From positions 1 to 64,000 of the forward strand of contig JAWLCA010000015.1 of assembly GCA_041687395.1 (NCBI GenBank): a stretch of DNA of 64,000 bases. Reading direction: 5' to 3'. Each line of letters begins with the position of its first letter. Within the stretch, counting starts at the first letter, position 1. The translations under genes and the position numbers were made by a program. The stretch comes from JAWLCA01 sp041687395. Lineage in GTDB: Bacteria; Pseudomonadota; Alphaproteobacteria; Rhodobacterales; Rhodobacteraceae. The notes under the pieces are model-generated. The model was not told where the DNA came from, made no database searches, and saw only the letters and a program-made list of their open reading frames with translations. Positions 32,758-41,060 of the stretch are shown here, in pieces.

Positions 32758-35027
32758 GCCCGTAACTCCTCTGCCCTTTCGCGCAGCCGCCACAACTGGT
32801 CGCGGCCGGCCAGATAGGGGTCGGGCCAGCGTTCCTGACGGTCGCCAAGATGCGACGCCGCGTGAAGGGTCCAGTAGGGATCGGCCAGGTGCGGCCGGGC
32901 GAGGCAGACCAGATCGGCGCGCCCCGCCATCAGGATGGAATTGACGTGGTCCGGTTCGGTGATGTTGCCCACGGCCATCGTGGCAAGCCCGGCCTCGTTG
33001 CGGATGCGATCGGAAAACGGAGTCTGGAACATGCGGCCGTAGACCGGCTTAGCCTCGGTCGAGGTCTGCCCGGCGCTGACGTCTATGATGTCGGCGCCCG
33101 CCCCGGCGAAGGCGCGGGCGATCTCCACCGCCTCCTCTGGCGTCACGCCGTCGTCGTGCCAGTCGGTGGCCGAGATTCGGATGGCCATCGGTTTCTCGTC
33201 CGGCCAGGCCGCGCGCATGGCGGCAAAAACCTCCAGCGGCCAGCGCAGCCGGTTTTCGAGCGTGCCGCCATAGGCATCGGTGCGGTGGTTCGACAGCGGC
33301 GAGAGGAAGGACGACACCAGATAGCCGTGGGCGGCGTGCAGTTCGATCATGTCGAACCCGGCGCGCGCGGCCATCATCGTGGCCGCCACGAATTGTGCGC
33401 TCACCGCCTCCATGTCGTCGCGCGTCATCTCGCGCGGGGTGGCATTGCGGTCCGACCATGGGATGGGACTGGGACCGATGATCGGCCAGTTTCCGTCGGG
33501 CAGCGGCGCATCGGCTTCTTGCCAGCCCAGCTGGGTCGAGGCCTTGCGGCCAGCGTGGCCGATCTGGCAACAGATTTTCGCGTCTGTCTCGGCCTGAACG
33601 AAATCGACGATCCGGGTCCAGGCCGTCTCGTGCTCTGGCGTGTAGAGACCCGGGCAGCCGGGGGTGATGCGCCCTTCTGGGCTGACGCAGGTCATCTCGG
33701 TATAGACCAAGGCGGCGCCGCCCTTTGCGCGTTCGCCCAGATGCACCAGGTGCCAGTCGGACGGGCAGCCGTCCACCGCCTTGTATTGCGCCATGGGCGA
33801 GACGACGATGCGGTTCTTCAGGGTCATGTCGCGCAGCCGGAAGGGAGCGAACATGGGCGCGCGCGCGCTGTCGGCACCGGCCTGCGCCTGAAACCAGCGC
33901 TCGGCCAGTTCCATCCACGACGGATCACGGAGACGCAGGTTTTCGTGGCTGATCCGTTGGCTGCGGGTCAACAGGGAATAGGTGAACTGGATCGGATGAA
34001 GGTGCGTGTACCGTTCTACCTCTTCGAACCACTCCAACGAGTTGCGTGCAGCCGATTGGAGCCGCAGCACTTCCAGCCGCCGTTCCTTTTGATACCGGGC
34101 AAAGGCGGTGTCGCGGTCGCTTTCGTGCAGGTAGGTGGCAAGCGCGATCGCGCTTTCCAGCGCAAGCTTCGAGCCGGAGCCGATCGAGAAGTGCGCCGTT
34201 GCGGCCGCATCGCCCATCAGGACGATGTTGTCGTGATACCACCGCTCGCACAGGACTCGCGGGAAGTTCAGCCAGGCCGATCCGCGCAGGTGGCGGGCAT
34301 TCGACAACAGATGATGCCCGTCGAGATGGGCCGCGAAGATCCGCTCGCAGGTGGCGATGCTTTCCTCCTGCGTCATCTCGCCGAAGCCCCAGGCCTCCCA
34401 CGTCTCGGGGGCGCATTCGACGATGAAGGTCGCGGATTCGTCGTCGAACTGGTAGGCATGCGCCCAGACCCAGCCATGTTCGGTCTTCTCGAAGATGAAG
34501 GTGAAGGCGTCGTCGAACTTCTGCTGCGTTCCCAGCCAGACGAACTTGCATTTCCGGACGTCGATCTGGGGCTTGAAGACATCGGCGAATTCGGCACGGG
34601 TCTTGCTGTTCAGCCCGTCCGCTGCGACCACGAGGTCATAGTCACGGGCATAGGCGGCAGCACTTTCCACCTCGGTCTGAAACTGCAGGTCCACGCCCAG
34701 TTCGCGCGCGCGATCCTGAAGCAGCAGCAGCAACTGCCGTCGGCCGATCCCGCAGAAGCCGTGGCCGGTGGTCAGCGTGCGCACACCGCCCTTAACCACC
34801 GCGATGTCGTCCCAATAGGCGAAATGGGCGCGGATCGCCTTTGCGCTGACCGGATCATTGGCTGCGAGGTTGTCGAGCGTTTCGTCGGACAGTACCACGC
34901 CCCAGCCGAAGGTGTCGTCGGGGCGGTTGCGCTCGATTACGACAACCTCATGCGACGGGTCGCGCAGCTTCATCGAGATGGCGAAGTAAAGGCCGGCAGG
35001 CCCCCCGCCCAGACAGGCAATGCGCAT
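32754..35027 (-). CDS. 2-aminobenzoyl-CoA monooxygenase/reductase-type fusion (also annotated as salicylyl-CoA 5-hydroxylase/oxidoreductase)
   Basis: A 757-residue fusion. The N-terminal half is an FAD-dependent aromatic hydroxylase, starting MRIACLGGGPAGLYFAISMK, with LVVAADGLNSKTRAEFADVF (DG motif) and VLMGDAAATAHFSIGSGSKL (GD motif). From about residue 390 an old-yellow-enzyme domain follows: MTLKNRIVVSPMAQYKAVDG, LVYTEMTCVSPEGRITPGCP, IELHAAHGYLVSSFLSPLSN. This pairing is characteristic of the enzyme that hydroxylates and then reduces 2-aminobenzoyl-CoA, breaking aromaticity without ring-cleaving dioxygenase. It is the first gene of the operon. Related hydroxylases act on salicylyl-CoA, so the substrate needs testing. 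Confidence 0.87.
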   Translation of the reverse strand: MRIACLGGGPAGLYFAISMKLRDPSHEVVVIERNRPDDTFGWGVVLSDETLDNLAANDPVSAKAIRAHFAYWDDIAVVKGGVRTLTTGHGFCGIGRRQLLLLLQDRARELGVDLQFQTEVESAAAYARDYDLVVAADGLNSKTRAEFADVFKPQIDVRKCKFVWLGTQQKFDDAFTFIFEKTEHGWVWAHAYQFDDESATFIVECAPETWEAWGFGEMTQEESIATCERIFAAHLDGHHLLSNARHLRGSAWLNFPRVLCERWYHDNIVLMGDAAATAHFSIGSGSKLALESAIALATYLHESDRDTAFARYQKERRLEVLRLQSAARNSLEWFEEVERYTHLHPIQFTYSLLTRSQRISHENLRLRDPSWMELAERWFQAQAGADSARAPMFAPFRLRDMTLKNRIVVSPMAQYKAVDGCPSDWHLVHLGERAKGGAALVYTEMTCVSPEGRITPGCPGLYTPEHETAWTRIVDFVQAETDAKICCQIGHAGRKASTQLGWQEADAPLPDGNWPIIGPSPIPWSDRNATPREMTRDDMEAVSAQFVAATMMAARAGFDMIELHAAHGYLVSSFLSPLSNHRTDAYGGTLENRLRWPLEVFAAMRAAWPDEKPMAIRISATDWHDDGVTPEEAVEIARAFAGAGADIIDVSAGQTSTEAKPVYGRMFQTPFSDRIRNEAGLATMAVGNITEPDHVNSILMAGRADLVCLARPHLADPYWTLHAASHLGDRQERWPDPYLAGRDQLWRLRERAEELRA

Positions 35028-35081
35028 CGGTCCCCCCTGATCCGATCGACACCTGACAGGCTACCGGTTTCCGAATTTGCT

Positions 35082-35115
35082 TCAAGTAAAAATATTTCAG
35101 GTCTGAAGTAAAAAT
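35082..35115 (-). promoter_or_regulatory. Candidate MarR operator upstream of the aromatic operon
   Basis: Two exact copies of AAGTAAAAAT (35084-35093 and 35106-35115) lie 22 bp apart, two turns of the helix. Between and overlapping the second is the dyad TTCAG-GT-CTGAA (35096-35107). The site is 55-90 bp upstream of the operon's start codon, where a promoter is expected, and is much more AT-rich than its surroundings. MarR binding is inferred. Confidence 0.5.
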
Positions 35116-35391
35116 CCCGGGCAGGGTGATCCGGTTTCACGCTGGGTTCACGGCGGCAGGGCAGAACAGTTCACATGGACGCAAGGGTTGCTCCCGCCCT
35201 GATCGTCCACCGGTTGAGTGATGAGTGTGGGGCGTTGCCGGTGTGACAGTTTTCGGCGCGCCCGCCTGTCCGGTCATTTCAGCAGTGATTTCAGGCACAG
35301 TGATGGCGGCCTGTGTGCTTTGGGCCGAATGTCGTGCGATTTTCAGCAGGAGAGGGCGGTGCAGATCATGCGCCGCCCTTATTTGTCGGGG
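35116..35391. other. Intergenic region with a strong hairpin, no supported gene
   Basis: No open frame with a good start is visible between the operon promoter and htpX. GGGCGG-T-GCA (35354-35363) pairs with TGC-G-CCGCCC (35369-35378) around GATCA, a 10-bp stem with one T-G pair, followed on the plus strand by TTATTTG. It may end a plus-strand transcript or form the 3' end of the htpX message. The rest shows no clear feature. Confidence 0.5.
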
Positions 35392-36258
35392 TTACGCCCA
35401 AGGGCCGCTGCTGCGCGGTGCGGCCGTGCCCGCCATCTCGCGCAGGGCCTGGATGCGGTTCTCAGTCTTGGGGTGGGTGGAGAACAGCCGGTCGTGACCA
35501 TGCGCATGCAGGGGATTGATGATGAACATATGCGCAGTGGCGGGGTTCCGCTCAGCCGCGTTGTTGTCGATCCGCTGCGCCATCTGCTCGATCTTGCCCA
35601 GGGCCGAGGCCAGCCACATCGGCTGGCCGCTGATCTCGGCGCCCAGCCGGTCGGCCTCGTACTCGCGGGTGCGGCTTATCGCCATCTGCACCAGACCCGC
35701 CGCCAGCGGGGCGAGGATCATCAACGCCAGCGTGCCGATCAGACCCATCGGGCGGTCGCGCCCGCCGCCGAAGAAGAGGGCGAAGTTCGCAAGCATCGAG
35801 ATGGCGCCGGCAAAGGTGGCGGTGATCGTCATCAACAAGGTGTCGCGATTCTTGATATGAGCCAGTTCGTGCGCCATCACGCCCGCCACTTCCTCGCGGC
35901 TCAGGTTTCGCAACAGGCCGCGGGTTGCGGCGACGGCGGCATTTTCAGGGTTCCGGCCCGTAGCAAAGGCATTCGGCTGGTCGGTGTCGATGATGTAGAC
36001 CCTGGGCATGGGCAGGTCGGCCTGCTTTGCCAGCCCGCGCACCATCTGCACCAGATCGGGCGCGCTGCGTTCATCGACCTCCTGCGCATTGTGCATGCGC
36101 AGCACGGCCTTGTCGGAGTTGTAGAAGGCAAACAGGTTCATCCCGCCGGCGACAAGCAGCGCGATGATCAGTCCAGCCTCGCCGGCCAGAAGCAATCCAA
36201 GCCCCATGACAAGGGCCGTCATGGCCGCCAGAAGAATGGCGGTGCGGGTATAGGCCAT
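35392..36258 (-). CDS. htpX: Membrane-bound zinc metalloprotease HtpX
   Basis: M48-family protease HtpX, 288 residues, which degrades damaged membrane proteins. Two N-terminal membrane segments (TAILLAAMTALVMGLGLLLA and AGLIIALLVAGGMNLFAFYN), the zinc motif VMAHELAHIKNRD, a second pair of hydrophobic segments, and the third ligand region REYEADRLGAEISG are all present. The start at 36258 is preferred over the adjacent ATG at 36261 because GGAGG is 5 bases from it versus 2. The TAA stop is at the left edge. Heat-shock regulation is known elsewhere, not visible here. Confidence 0.93.
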   Translation of the reverse strand: MAYTRTAILLAAMTALVMGLGLLLAGEAGLIIALLVAGGMNLFAFYNSDKAVLRMHNAQEVDERSAPDLVQMVRGLAKQADLPMPRVYIIDTDQPNAFATGRNPENAAVAATRGLLRNLSREEVAGVMAHELAHIKNRDTLLMTITATFAGAISMLANFALFFGGGRDRPMGLIGTLALMILAPLAAGLVQMAISRTREYEADRLGAEISGQPMWLASALGKIEQMAQRIDNNAAERNPATAHMFIINPLHAHGHDRLFSTHPKTENRIQALREMAGTAAPRSSGPWA

Positions 36259-36322
36259 CATATCCTCCGTCGATCAGTTGCGCGGAGAGGATATGGAGGG
36301 GCAGTCGCGATGGGACAAGTAT

Positions 36323-36757
36323 TCAGCAGTCGGTCGTGCCGCAGAACAACTCGTAGACGGTCCCGACGATGCGTTGTGCCTTGGGGTCGGAGATGGAGTA
36401 GTACATCGCCTTGCCATCCCTGCGGCAGGCGACGAGCCCCTCAAGCCGCAGCCGCGCGAGTTGCTGGCTGACGGTCGCCTGACGGGTGTTGAGCAGAACC
36501 TCCAGCTCTCCCACCGTCTTCTCGCCCGAGGACAGGTGGCAGAGGATCATCAACCGCCCCTCGTGCGCCAGTGCCTTCAGAAAGCGGGCGGCCGCCTGTG
36601 CCTCGGCGTTCATCTCGCTTGCAGGAACCGCGCCAGCGGCATCGGTTTCCGCGCGTTCTAACGTGGCGCTGCGAGGCTTTTCTTTCAAATCCAAAGCGAT
36701 GCGTCCTTGTTTCGGCCCAACGAACCTTGGCCCTAAGACTCTCTGATCCAGAGTCAA
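36323..36757 (-). CDS. ArsR-family regulator, SqrR/BigR-like (probable sulfide/redox sensor)
   Basis: A winged-helix ArsR regulator. The core reads FLKALAHEGRLMILCHLSSG, GELEVLLNTRQATVSQQLAR and LEGLVACRRDGKAMYYSISD. The Cys in MILCHL and the Cys in VACRRD lie where SqrR of Rhodobacter capsulatus and BigR have their two redox cysteines, which form a tetrasulfide or disulfide with sulfide. Two more Cys end the protein (CGTTDC). The long form (144 residues) is listed; an ATG at 36613 gives 96 residues, closer to the family. The palindrome at 36737-36755 lies at the start of the long form. Confidence 0.78.
   Translation of the reverse strand: MTLDQRVLGPRFVGPKQGRIALDLKEKPRSATLERAETDAAGAVPASEMNAEAQAAARFLKALAHEGRLMILCHLSSGEKTVGELEVLLNTRQATVSQQLARLRLEGLVACRRDGKAMYYSISDPKAQRIVGTVYELFCGTTDC
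36737..36755. promoter_or_regulatory. Palindrome near the ArsR-type gene start
   Basis: GACTCT (36737-36742) and AGAGTC (36750-36755) are exact inverted arms around CTGATCC. If translation of the regulator begins at the internal ATG 36613, this lies in its upstream region and could be its own operator. A second AT-rich patch (TTGATTATATTTCAG) is 6 bp further upstream and may hold the promoter. Confidence 0.4.
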
Positions 36758-36907
36758 GACCTTGATTATATTTCAGTCAATCCTGCGCCGCAAGATTTAC
36801 CCTTTACCGCGATGGCAGAGGCAGGTCGGCAACAGGTTGAGCGGGTGCTGCCCGGTATCGTCGCGGCAATAGTTGTCCGCCGCAGGCATGTGGCGCCATG
36901 CATTGCG

Positions 36908-37249
36908 TCAGATCCGTTCCACCGTGACAGTGTCCGGGTCAAAGGTGAGGAGTCTGGCAATCCGTTCCAGGCCCTGCTTCGGGGACTCGTAGGACCAGAC
37001 GGCATCCGGGATCCGGCCGCTCTTGGCCATGATCGAGAAATAGCTTGCCTCTCCCTTGTGTTGGCAGCTCGTCCGTGTTGTCGACGGTTCGAGAAACGCC
37101 ATCGCGACATCCTTGCGCGGGATGTAGATGACGGGCTCACGGCTGCCTTCGGTCAGTTCCAGTGCATCCTTCGTCTCGCCGAGAACGGCGCCCCCCGCGC
37201 GGACAACCCATGTGCCCTCGGCCTTGCGGATCTTGATGTGCTCAGCCAT
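36908..37249 (-). CDS. DUF427 domain protein
   Basis: A 113-residue DUF427 protein, a small beta-barrel family without an established reaction. Typical blocks: TWVVRAGGAVLGETKDALEL, VIYIPRKDVAMAFLEPSTTR, TSCQHKGEASYFSI (the conserved Cys/His pair) and DAVWSYESPKQGLERIARLL with the FDPDTVTVE end. AAGGGAAAG lies about 10 bases before the ATG. No functional partner next to it. Confidence 0.85.
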   Translation of the reverse strand: MAEHIKIRKAEGTWVVRAGGAVLGETKDALELTEGSREPVIYIPRKDVAMAFLEPSTTRTSCQHKGEASYFSIMAKSGRIPDAVWSYESPKQGLERIARLLTFDPDTVTVERI

Positions 37250-37318
37250 GTCGCTTTCCCTTGCCTTCTTGGATGCCGCATCCTTGGGGCACCGTGTGTC
37301 GCCGGCGTGACCGGCCAG

Positions 37319-39121
37319 TCAGATCGCCGCGCAGGCGCGTGTCAGCCAATCGCGTGCTTCGGCGGAAACCTTTTCGCCCAGTCGCCGCTCCACCTCGGCG
37401 TGGTATGCGTTCAGCCAGTCGCGTTCTTCCTGGGACATGCGATCCATCAGGATCAGATTGCGATCGATCGGCACCCAGGTCAGGGTTTCGAGGCAAAGCA
37501 TAGCGCGCTCCTCGCCGTCGGGTAGGGCAGGGGCTTCCTGTACGACCACGAGGTTCTCGATCCGGATTCCGAACGCACCCTCCCGGTAGTAGCCAGGTTC
37601 GTTCGACAGGATCATGCCCGGTTCCAGCACCACCTCCGAGGCGCGCGACAGACGCTGCGGCCCTTCGTGCACCGACAATGCCGCCCCGACCCCATGCCCG
37701 GTGCCGTGATCGTAATCTTGCCCGGCGCGCCAAAGATGCTGGCGCGCAAGCGGGTCAAGATCGCGGCCCGTATAACCCTTTGGCCATCGCGCCAGAGAAA
37801 TGGCGATCATGCCGCGCAGCACCCGCGTGAAGGCTTCGCTCTCCGCCACGCCCGGTTTACCAAGCGCAATGGTCCGCGTGATGTCGGTCGTGCCGTCGAC
37901 GTACTGGCCGCCGCTGTCGATCAGCAGTAGGCCGCCTTCGAATAACGGACGATTGCTCTCTTCGGTGACGCGATAATGGACAATGGCGCCGTGCGGGCCC
38001 ATACCACAGATCGTGTCGAAGCTGATGTCCAGCAATGCAGGGTCGGCGGTGCGGTAGCCCTCGAGCGCGCGAACCACATCGATCTCGGTAAGCTCCCCCG
38101 GCGCGCTGCGCTCAAGCCAGGCCAGAAATTCGACCATCGCCACGGCATCGCGCAGATGCGCCGCCCGGCTGCCTTGAAGTTCGGCCTCGTTCTTCAGGGC
38201 CTTGGGCAGAATGCAGGGATCCTGCCCCCAGCAGATTTCGATGCCGACGTCTTTCAATTGATCGGAAACCCAGACCGGCGCCGAGCCTCGATCTACCCGC
38301 ACCGGACCGGCAAGCGCCTGCAGATCTGCCCCGAAGCTCGATACGGAGCGCAGCGACACAGCGTCGTCCAGATGGGCGCGGACCTCGTCCGTCAGTTTCG
38401 TATCGTCGATGAACAACGTCAGGCGCCCATCGTCATGGAGGACGGCAAAGGCATGCACGACCGGATTGCGGGGCACGTCGGTTCCCCGCAGGTTGGTCAG
38501 CCAGCAGATCGAATCCGGCAGGGTCAGAACGGCCGCGCGCTGGCCCTGTTTCCGCAGTCCCTCGGCAATCCGTTCACGCTTCTCCGTCGCAGCCTCGCCC
38601 GCGTATTCGGCGGGGTGAACCCGGACTACGCCACAAGGGGGGGCTGGTTGATCTTCCCAGATGCGGTCCACGAAATTCTCGGAAGGGGAAAGCGTTATGC
38701 CGCTTTCTTCGAGTGCTGCACGCAGTTTCTGGATTTCGTCCACCGTGTGCAACCAGGGATCGAACCCGATCACTCCGCCGTTGGGGAGTTGCTCCCGCAG
38801 CCAGGGGCCCGGTTGGATGCCCGGCCAGTTTATCGGCGTAAAATGCCCCTCGGCCACCTGCGCGCGGGCCTGCACCCGATAGCGCCCGTCCACAAAGACA
38901 CCGGCGACATGCGGCAGAACGATGCAGAAACCGGCAGATCCCGTGAAGCCGGTGAGCCAGGCAAGGCGATCATCGTGGGGCGCCACATATTCGCCCTGAT
39001 GCGCATCGGCGCGCGGCACCAGGAAACCGGTCATGCCGTCCGCGGCGAGCGCCTCCCGCAGGGCGCCCAGTCGGGCTGGGCCGTCCGCGGGGCGCGTGGT
39101 GGCGGAAAAACCTTGCAGCAT
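37319..39121 (-). CDS. Xaa-Pro aminopeptidase, M24 family
   Basis: A 600-residue three-domain M24 metallopeptidase, the long form related to eukaryotic aminopeptidase P. Two N-terminal creatinase-type domains precede the pita-bread catalytic domain. Metal ligands are visible: Asp in LLLIDSGGQYVDGTTDITRT (two), His in HGTGHGVGAALSVHEGP, Glu in LSNEPGYYREGAFGIRIENL and the second Glu there. It removes the first residue from peptides with proline second. The gene starts inside the cobT stop (4-nt overlap), so it is probably co-transcribed with cobS-cobT though unrelated to B12 synthesis. Confidence 0.9.
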   Translation of the reverse strand: MLQGFSATTRPADGPARLGALREALAADGMTGFLVPRADAHQGEYVAPHDDRLAWLTGFTGSAGFCIVLPHVAGVFVDGRYRVQARAQVAEGHFTPINWPGIQPGPWLREQLPNGGVIGFDPWLHTVDEIQKLRAALEESGITLSPSENFVDRIWEDQPAPPCGVVRVHPAEYAGEAATEKRERIAEGLRKQGQRAAVLTLPDSICWLTNLRGTDVPRNPVVHAFAVLHDDGRLTLFIDDTKLTDEVRAHLDDAVSLRSVSSFGADLQALAGPVRVDRGSAPVWVSDQLKDVGIEICWGQDPCILPKALKNEAELQGSRAAHLRDAVAMVEFLAWLERSAPGELTEIDVVRALEGYRTADPALLDISFDTICGMGPHGAIVHYRVTEESNRPLFEGGLLLIDSGGQYVDGTTDITRTIALGKPGVAESEAFTRVLRGMIAISLARWPKGYTGRDLDPLARQHLWRAGQDYDHGTGHGVGAALSVHEGPQRLSRASEVVLEPGMILSNEPGYYREGAFGIRIENLVVVQEAPALPDGEERAMLCLETLTWVPIDRNLILMDRMSQEERDWLNAYHAEVERRLGEKVSAEARDWLTRACAAI

Positions 39122-40992
39122 CAGCGGCGCATCGTCCGCGCCAGGCCCAGGAACCGGGCGCGCGCGCGCGGGTCCGTATCGAACAGCGCGGCCAACTGCT
39201 CGGTCATGGCGCCCGCCAGTTGCTCGACATCCGTGATTGTCACTGCGCGCTGGTAATACCGCGTGACGTCGTGGCCGATGCCGATCGCCAGAAGTTCAAC
39301 GATCTTCTTTCGCTCCACCATCGCGATCACGTCGCGCAGGTGTTTCTCCAGGTAATTCGCCGGGTTGACGGACAGGGTCGAGTCATCCACCGGCGCGCCG
39401 TCGGAGATGACCATCAGGATCTTCCGCGCCTCGGGCCGTTGGGCCATCCGACGGTGCGCCCATTCCAGCGCTTCGCCGTCGATGTTTTCCTTAAGCAGGC
39501 CCTCTTTCATCATCAGACCCAAGTTGTCGCGTACCCTCCGCCAAGGCGCATCGGCGGCCTTGTAGATGATGTGGCGCAGATCGTTCAGGCGGCCGGGTTG
39601 CTGGGCGCGCCCCTGGGCCAGCCAACGCTCGCGGCTCTGTCCGCCCTTCCAAGCACGGGTCGTGAAGCCGAGGATTTCCACCTTCACCTGACACCGCTCC
39701 AGCGTGCGAGCGAGGACGTCGGCACAGATTGCTGCGATCGAGATCGGCCGGCCGCGCATCGAGCCCGAGTTGTCCAAAAGCAGCGTCACCACCGTGTCGC
39801 GGAATTCCGCTTCCTTCTCCTGCTTGAAGGACAGCGGGGTGGTGGGGTTCGCGACCACGCGGGCCAGTCGGCCCGCATCCAGCGTTCCCTCTTCAAGGTC
39901 AAACAGCCAGCTACGGTTCTGCTGCGCCTGAAGTCGCCGCTGCAGCTTGTTGGCCAGCCGGCCGACCGCGCCCTTCAGCGGGTCGAGTTGTTGGTCTAGG
40001 TACGCGCGCAACCGCTCCAGTTCGGCGGGATCGGCCAGTTCCTCGGCCCGGATTTCCTCATCGAACTCGGTGCAGTAGACCTCGTAGTTCGGGTCGGCGT
40101 CGGAGTGCGGGGCAGGGGGCGGCGGTTCGAGCGGCGCCTCGCCATCAGGAAGCTCGGTGACCTCGGCGTCTTCCATGTCGGCCGAGTCGTCCATCGTGAC
40201 GTCGGCCTGGCTCTGATCCTGCTCGGACCGCGACTGTTCGTCCGAGCTCTCGCCGTCGTCGGTCTGTTCCTCGTCAGGGCCCTGCTCCTCGCTGTTCTCG
40301 TCCGGTTGGTCCTCGACCTCTTCCTCGCTTTCCTCATCCTCCATGTCCGGGTCGTCGCCGAGTTGATCGCCATAACCCAGATCACTGATCACCTGCCGAG
40401 CAAATCGCGCAAAGGCAGTCTGATCTTCCAGCACGTCAGCCAGGCCTTCCAGCGTCCCGCCGGCCTGCTCCTCGATGAACCCGCGCCACAGGTTCATCAC
40501 GTTGTCGGCCGATCGCGGCAGCGGGCGTCCGGTGGCAAGATGGCGCAAGAGATACCCGGCGGCCGTGGCCAACGGCGCATCGGCCGCCTGGGTGATCTGG
40601 CCGTATCCGCGGCGGTCGGCTTCATAGCCGATCTTGGCCTCGATATTGCCCGCCGTGCCGGGCATCGCGCGCGCCCCGACGGCCTCGCAGCGCGCGGTCT
40701 CGAAAGCCTCATACAGTTCGCGGGCCATCTGGCCCTGCGGAGCATAGCGAGTATGGGTCGAGTCGTCGTGATAGCGACGCCGCAGGGCAAGTGCGTCGGC
40801 CGTGCCGCGCGCCAGCAAGACCTCGTCCCTTGTCATCCGGCGGCTGATCTGGGGCAAGCGCATCGCGTCGCCGCTAACGCCCGGCGGATCGACCGAATAG
40901 CTGACGGTCAGTTCCCGGTCATCCGCCATGGTGCGCGTGGCGTCGGCCAGCGCCTTCTTGAACGGGTCAGCAGGGTTGTCCGTCTTCTGCAA
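39121..40992 (-). CDS. cobT: Cobaltochelatase subunit CobT
   Basis: CobT, 623 residues, of the aerobic cobalt chelatase (CobN-CobS-CobT) that inserts cobalt into hydrogenobyrinic acid a,c-diamide. The N-terminal half is helical, followed by a very acidic linker (about 208-275, rich in Glu and Asp), a typical CobT feature. The C-terminal VWA domain has the MIDAS motif TLLLDNSGSMRGRPIS (Asp407), and MVISDGAPVDDSTLS. It lies 68 bp after cobS. CobN is not in this window. Confidence 0.93.
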   Translation of the reverse strand: MQKTDNPADPFKKALADATRTMADDRELTVSYSVDPPGVSGDAMRLPQISRRMTRDEVLLARGTADALALRRRYHDDSTHTRYAPQGQMARELYEAFETARCEAVGARAMPGTAGNIEAKIGYEADRRGYGQITQAADAPLATAAGYLLRHLATGRPLPRSADNVMNLWRGFIEEQAGGTLEGLADVLEDQTAFARFARQVISDLGYGDQLGDDPDMEDEESEEEVEDQPDENSEEQGPDEEQTDDGESSDEQSRSEQDQSQADVTMDDSADMEDAEVTELPDGEAPLEPPPPAPHSDADPNYEVYCTEFDEEIRAEELADPAELERLRAYLDQQLDPLKGAVGRLANKLQRRLQAQQNRSWLFDLEEGTLDAGRLARVVANPTTPLSFKQEKEAEFRDTVVTLLLDNSGSMRGRPISIAAICADVLARTLERCQVKVEILGFTTRAWKGGQSRERWLAQGRAQQPGRLNDLRHIIYKAADAPWRRVRDNLGLMMKEGLLKENIDGEALEWAHRRMAQRPEARKILMVISDGAPVDDSTLSVNPANYLEKHLRDVIAMVERKKIVELLAIGIGHDVTRYYQRAVTITDVEQLAGAMTEQLAALFDTDPRARARFLGLARTMRR

Positions 40993-41060
40993 TATCCGCC
41001 CCGAATGTTATCCGCACCTGCGCCGCTGTCCGCCTGCAGGACATGTCCCTCCGCCCGGCA

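Noticed and set aside
36766..37140. Minus-strand frame of 124 codons overlapping DUF427
   Set aside because: DUF427 in another frame has clear family motifs; this one does not.
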